Below, piece by piece: positions 40,146 through 43,023 of a stretch of 43,023 nt of DNA. Source of the DNA: Trinickia fusca (GTDB lineage Bacteria > Pseudomonadota > Gammaproteobacteria > Burkholderiales > Burkholderiaceae); assembly GCF_003628145.1 (NCBI RefSeq), contig NZ_RBZV01000021.1, positions 1 through 43,023 of the forward strand, read 5' to 3'. A program made the position numbers and the translations under genes. Under the pieces are notes generated by a model. That model saw only the letters and a list, made by a program, of their open reading frames with translations. It searched no databases and was not told the DNA's origin. Numbering within the stretch: position 1 is the stretch's first letter; each line of letters begins with the position of its first letter.

Positions 40146-43023
40146 ATGGCCGAAACGGGCGTCCTGCAACCGAAACCGACCGACGTGTTCGTTTCGCCAC
40201 TGTTCGACCTGAAGCCGATCGACGTCCATGCGAGCGTCGATGCCATCGATAAGTGGCTGCAAAGCATCAGTAACGGATGGATTACGGTTGAGCGGTTGAA
40301 GTCCGTCGCCGAGAACGCTCCGATTCTCGCGAACATCTTCGCGGCAGCCGATGCCGTGCTCGACATCAAGGCAATGGTCGAGCACGGCGATAAACCCGTC
40401 GACGCGTTCGATTGGCTCAATCTCGGTGTCGACTTGATCGGCGTGGTGCCGATTCCACCGGGAACGGCTGAATTGCGTTTGGGCGCGCGGCCTCTGCTGA
40501 AGCTGTTGCGCCAAGAGATTGCCAAGAGCGGCAAAGCGCTTGTAGAAGGTGCCGCGTTCGAGTTGCGCGATGCCGTGATCAGCGCGATGGTGGCGAACCT
40601 GAACGAGCGCTACGCGGGCGAGATCGAGACGTTCATGAAGCGGCTGCGGGCGGGCTTGGCCGAGGTGCTGAAGCACAGTGCCGAGTTCATCGAGAAGCTG
40701 ATGAACGCGCTTGCGGACCTCTTTGCAGAGGCAGCGGGTGAGAAGCACCTGAGCGTGACGGGTAACCTGCACGCGGCCGGGAAACACGCCGAGGACGTGG
40801 CTGAGGGCTTCAAGTCCTACGACGGGCGACGCGTGGTGTATGGCACGGGCAAGTTCCTGCTCGACTTCGTCAAGATCGAGTGCAAGGCGGCGATCAATGT
40901 GACGGCAAGCGCGGCCAAGATGATCGACGCGCAGGCCAGCGCTCACTTGATGAAGGTGTCGACGTTTCTGCGCGGGCATATTCCGGAAGTGACCAGGCGC
41001 GTGCGCGAGCTCGACGGTGAGGATGTCGGCAAGATCGGTTGGCTCATCTCGATGGGCGAGCAGGGCGTCGTGCGCTGGCGTGAGCGCACGCACCACAACA
41101 TGCACATGACGGCGACGCCCGAGAAGGGTAGTGCGAAGGTTGAGCACGTGAAGCAGGAAGGGCGCGTCGACACGACGCGTGTCACGGCTCAGGCCCAGCA
41201 CCCGGGCGCGGGTCCTTGCAAGCAGAGCTGTCCGGTGAAAACGCCGCCGGCCAGCACCCCCAGGTCGGTGGGCTTTGCGCTCGGTGATGAGCGGATCGAA
41301 CACGAGGACTTCGTGCTGGAGGGACCACTGCCGATCGTGTGGCAGCGGACCTATCGGTCGTTCTTCGATGCTAACGATGCACATGGCGAGCTTGGGGCAC
41401 GGTGGATTACGCCGTACACGACGCGCTTTGATATCCGCGAGAATGAACTCGTCTATCACGGTGCGGATGGGCGGAGCCTCACGTATCCGCTGCTGGCCCC
41501 AGAGCAGAATCATCGAGATCCTTCCGAGAATTTGTCGCTGCTGCGGCTCAGCGATGACCAGCTCATGCTCACGCGCAGCTACGAGTTACTGGAAGCCTAC
41601 GAGCGCCACGGCGATACGTTCCGCCTGAGCATGATCCGCACACGTGCCGGCCATCAGATCGTTGTCGACTACGATGCGCAAGGTCGCTTGCTGCGGCTGA
41701 TCGCTGGTCACCAGCAAGTGGCCTTCAAGTGCGACGAGCGGGGGCTCATCGTTCAGATCTCGCATCACAACGATGCAGGGGATCGGATCGGGACGTTGGC
41801 TCGCTATGCCTACGATGATGCGGGCGATTTGGTAGCGGCGTTCGATCGTTACGACAACAGGCGGCAGTATCAGTACCAGCATCATCTGGTGACGCGCTAC
41901 ACGGATCGTACCGGTCGCGGCGTGAACCTCGAATGGGATGGTACGGGGCCGAAGGCAAAGTGTGTGCGCGAATACGCGGACGGTGGCAGCGATGAAGTGC
42001 GCTTGGCTTGGCATCCCGACATGCGGCGTGTGTTCGTCACGGATGCCCTGGGGAGCGTGACGCAGTACGACTATGACATCAAAGGCTATCCGTTCCGTGT
42101 CGTGTATGCGGACGGTAGCGAAGAGTGGATGTACCGCGACAAGGATGACAACCTCACGCAGTACATTCATCGCGATGGCAGCGTCGAACGCTTGGCATAT
42201 GACGAGCGTGGCAACTTAATCGGCCATCACCGTACCGATGGCAGCCTTGTCGAGTTCGCGTACGACGAGAAGGATCAGATAACTCGCCTGACCGATCCGC
42301 ACGGTCAGGTGTGGAAGCGCGCGTATGACCAGAAGGGCAACGTCACCGAGCAAATCGACCCGCTGGGTCACAAGACCGAATACAGCTACGACGGCCAAGG
42401 GCGGCTGACTGAAATCAAGGATGCCAAGGGTGGTACGAAGGCGCTCGCGTACGACGACACTGGGCTGCTCAAGAGCTACAGGGACTGCTCGGGAAAGACC
42501 ACCAAGTGGGCCTATGACAGCCAAGGTCGCCTGACCGAAACGAAGGATGCGGAAGGCGGTGCGACTACGATCGAATACGGCCCGAACGGGCATCCGATCG
42601 CGATTCGTGCTCCGGGCAGTGTCGAGCAACTGAGCTATGACGCTGAGGGGCGGTTACTGAGCCACACCGATGGCTTGTCGCGCACGACACGTTACACCTA
42701 TGACGAGGCGGGGCGGATCGCGCGTCGTCGAGACGCGCTCGATCAAACGCTTGCCTATCGGTACGACCGCGTAGGGCGTCTCACGGCGTTGACCGACCAA
42801 AACGGCGCGACCTATCGGTTCGCTTACGATCCGGTGGGCAAGCTGCTCGAAGAGACGGCGTTCGACGGCAAGACCACGCGCTATACATACCAAGAAGGTA
42901 ACGGGCGATTGCTCTCGGTTGAAGAGGCCGGCCAAGTCACTCAGTTCGAGCACGATCGTGGCGGGCGCTTGGCACGGCGCGTTGCGGATGGCGTCGAAGA
43001 GCACTTCATGTATGACCAGAGCG
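40146..43023 (+). CDS. Rhs-family protein, probable type VI effector (cut by window end)
   Basis: The frame is open from ATG 40146 (GAAGGA 5 nt upstream) to the right edge, 959 codons so far. Residues 1-360 are a mostly helical N-terminal module (DAIDKWLQSISNGWITVERLK, with a hydrophobic LGVDLIGVVPIPPGTAEL near 95-115) that I cannot name; it is not a PAAR domain. Then GPCKQSCPVKTP and RIEHEDFVLEGPLPIVWQRTYRS form a DUF6531-type start of the shell, followed from about residue 500 by many YD repeats (YDERGNLI, YDEKDQITRLTD, YDQKGNVTEQ). The toxin tip and immunity gene lie outside. No EagR or DUF4123 chaperone lies between it and vgrG. Confidence 0.9.
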   Translation, partial: MAETGVLQPKPTDVFVSPLFDLKPIDVHASVDAIDKWLQSISNGWITVERLKSVAENAPILANIFAAADAVLDIKAMVEHGDKPVDAFDWLNLGVDLIGVVPIPPGTAELRLGARPLLKLLRQEIAKSGKALVEGAAFELRDAVISAMVANLNERYAGEIETFMKRLRAGLAEVLKHSAEFIEKLMNALADLFAEAAGEKHLSVTGNLHAAGKHAEDVAEGFKSYDGRRVVYGTGKFLLDFVKIECKAAINVTASAAKMIDAQASAHLMKVSTFLRGHIPEVTRRVRELDGEDVGKIGWLISMGEQGVVRWRERTHHNMHMTATPEKGSAKVEHVKQEGRVDTTRVTAQAQHPGAGPCKQSCPVKTPPASTPRSVGFALGDERIEHEDFVLEGPLPIVWQRTYRSFFDANDAHGELGARWITPYTTRFDIRENELVYHGADGRSLTYPLLAPEQNHRDPSENLSLLRLSDDQLMLTRSYELLEAYERHGDTFRLSMIRTRAGHQIVVDYDAQGRLLRLIAGHQQVAFKCDERGLIVQISHHNDAGDRIGTLARYAYDDAGDLVAAFDRYDNRRQYQYQHHLVTRYTDRTGRGVNLEWDGTGPKAKCVREYADGGSDEVRLAWHPDMRRVFVTDALGSVTQYDYDIKGYPFRVVYADGSEEWMYRDKDDNLTQYIHRDGSVERLAYDERGNLIGHHRTDGSLVEFAYDEKDQITRLTDPHGQVWKRAYDQKGNVTEQIDPLGHKTEYSYDGQGRLTEIKDAKGGTKALAYDDTGLLKSYRDCSGKTTKWAYDSQGRLTETKDAEGGATTIEYGPNGHPIAIRAPGSVEQLSYDAEGRLLSHTDGLSRTTRYTYDEAGRIARRRDALDQTLAYRYDRVGRLTALTDQNGATYRFAYDPVGKLLEETAFDGKTTRYTYQEGNGRLLSVEEAGQVTQFEHDRGGRLARRVADGVEEHFMYDQS

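Noticed and set aside
40110-41513. 467-codon antisense frame over the Rhs N-terminus
   Set aside because: The + strand frame is continuous with clear Rhs shell repeats; the antisense frame is a mirror of biased codon use.
1-43023. tRNA or rRNA genes
   Set aside because: No cloverleaf with a T-loop GGTTCRA-type core, and no rRNA sequence, was recognised on either strand by eye.

Overview
The window looks like a piece of a high-GC Burkholderiaceae chromosome (Burkholderia/Paraburkholderia/Trinickia type). The evidence is the GC-rich coding style, an H-NS-like small protein, an EpsC-type serine acetyltransferase, MocR and LysR regulators, and a VgrG-Rhs type VI secretion locus. The genus is inferred from gene content; no rRNA or tRNA gene is present to confirm it.

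Layout. (a) 1-6000 is a visibly lower-GC island. It starts with the right end of an IS3-family element, followed by a minus-strand set: a nucleotidyltransferase, a HlyD-like membrane fusion protein, a C39 peptidase-containing ABC exporter and a 402-codon protein I cannot assign. This is the architecture of a double-glycine bacteriocin/microcin export system, but no precursor peptide is visible. (b) 6000-15600 is a run of mostly single-gene metabolic units: a secreted S46 dipeptidyl peptidase, a DUF3050 protein, an H-NS-like protein, BluB, an Nramp transporter, a ketoglutarate-semialdehyde dehydrogenase and an atypical SDR. Four same-strand copies of a ~17-nt repeat (GGTGAGNNTTTTCGGGA) lie in the gaps between these units. 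(c) 15600-24450 holds a membrane protein, a small conserved protein, a TacA/TacT-like toxin-antitoxin pair, serine acetyltransferase coupled to an AraC regulator, a DMT exporter, FolE, PcaD, a small protein and an MFS transporter. (d) 24700-30750 holds an omega-aminotransferase divergent from a MocR regulator, a VOC protein, a siderophore-interacting flavoreductase with its LysR neighbour, and a short LuxR-type HTH protein. (e) 30790-36650 is a compact aromatic cassette: a hotdog thioesterase on the opposite strand, then a DAHP synthase, a salicylate-5-hydroxylase/anthranilate-dioxygenase-like oxygenase (large subunit, small subunit, ferredoxin), two DUF1330 proteins and a FAD monooxygenase. 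(f) 36930 to the end is a type VI VgrG followed directly by an Rhs protein that runs off the window.

How parts may work together. The aromatic cassette joins entry into the shikimate pathway with aromatic hydroxylation, so it may make a hydroxylated aromatic product rather than simply degrade one. The C39/HlyD/nucleotidyltransferase set could export, and possibly modify or protect against, a small peptide encoded elsewhere. VgrG-Rhs should deliver a toxin whose tip domain and immunity gene lie beyond the right edge. These two undescribed-looking loci (1-6 kb and 31-36.6 kb) are the best candidates for new biology.
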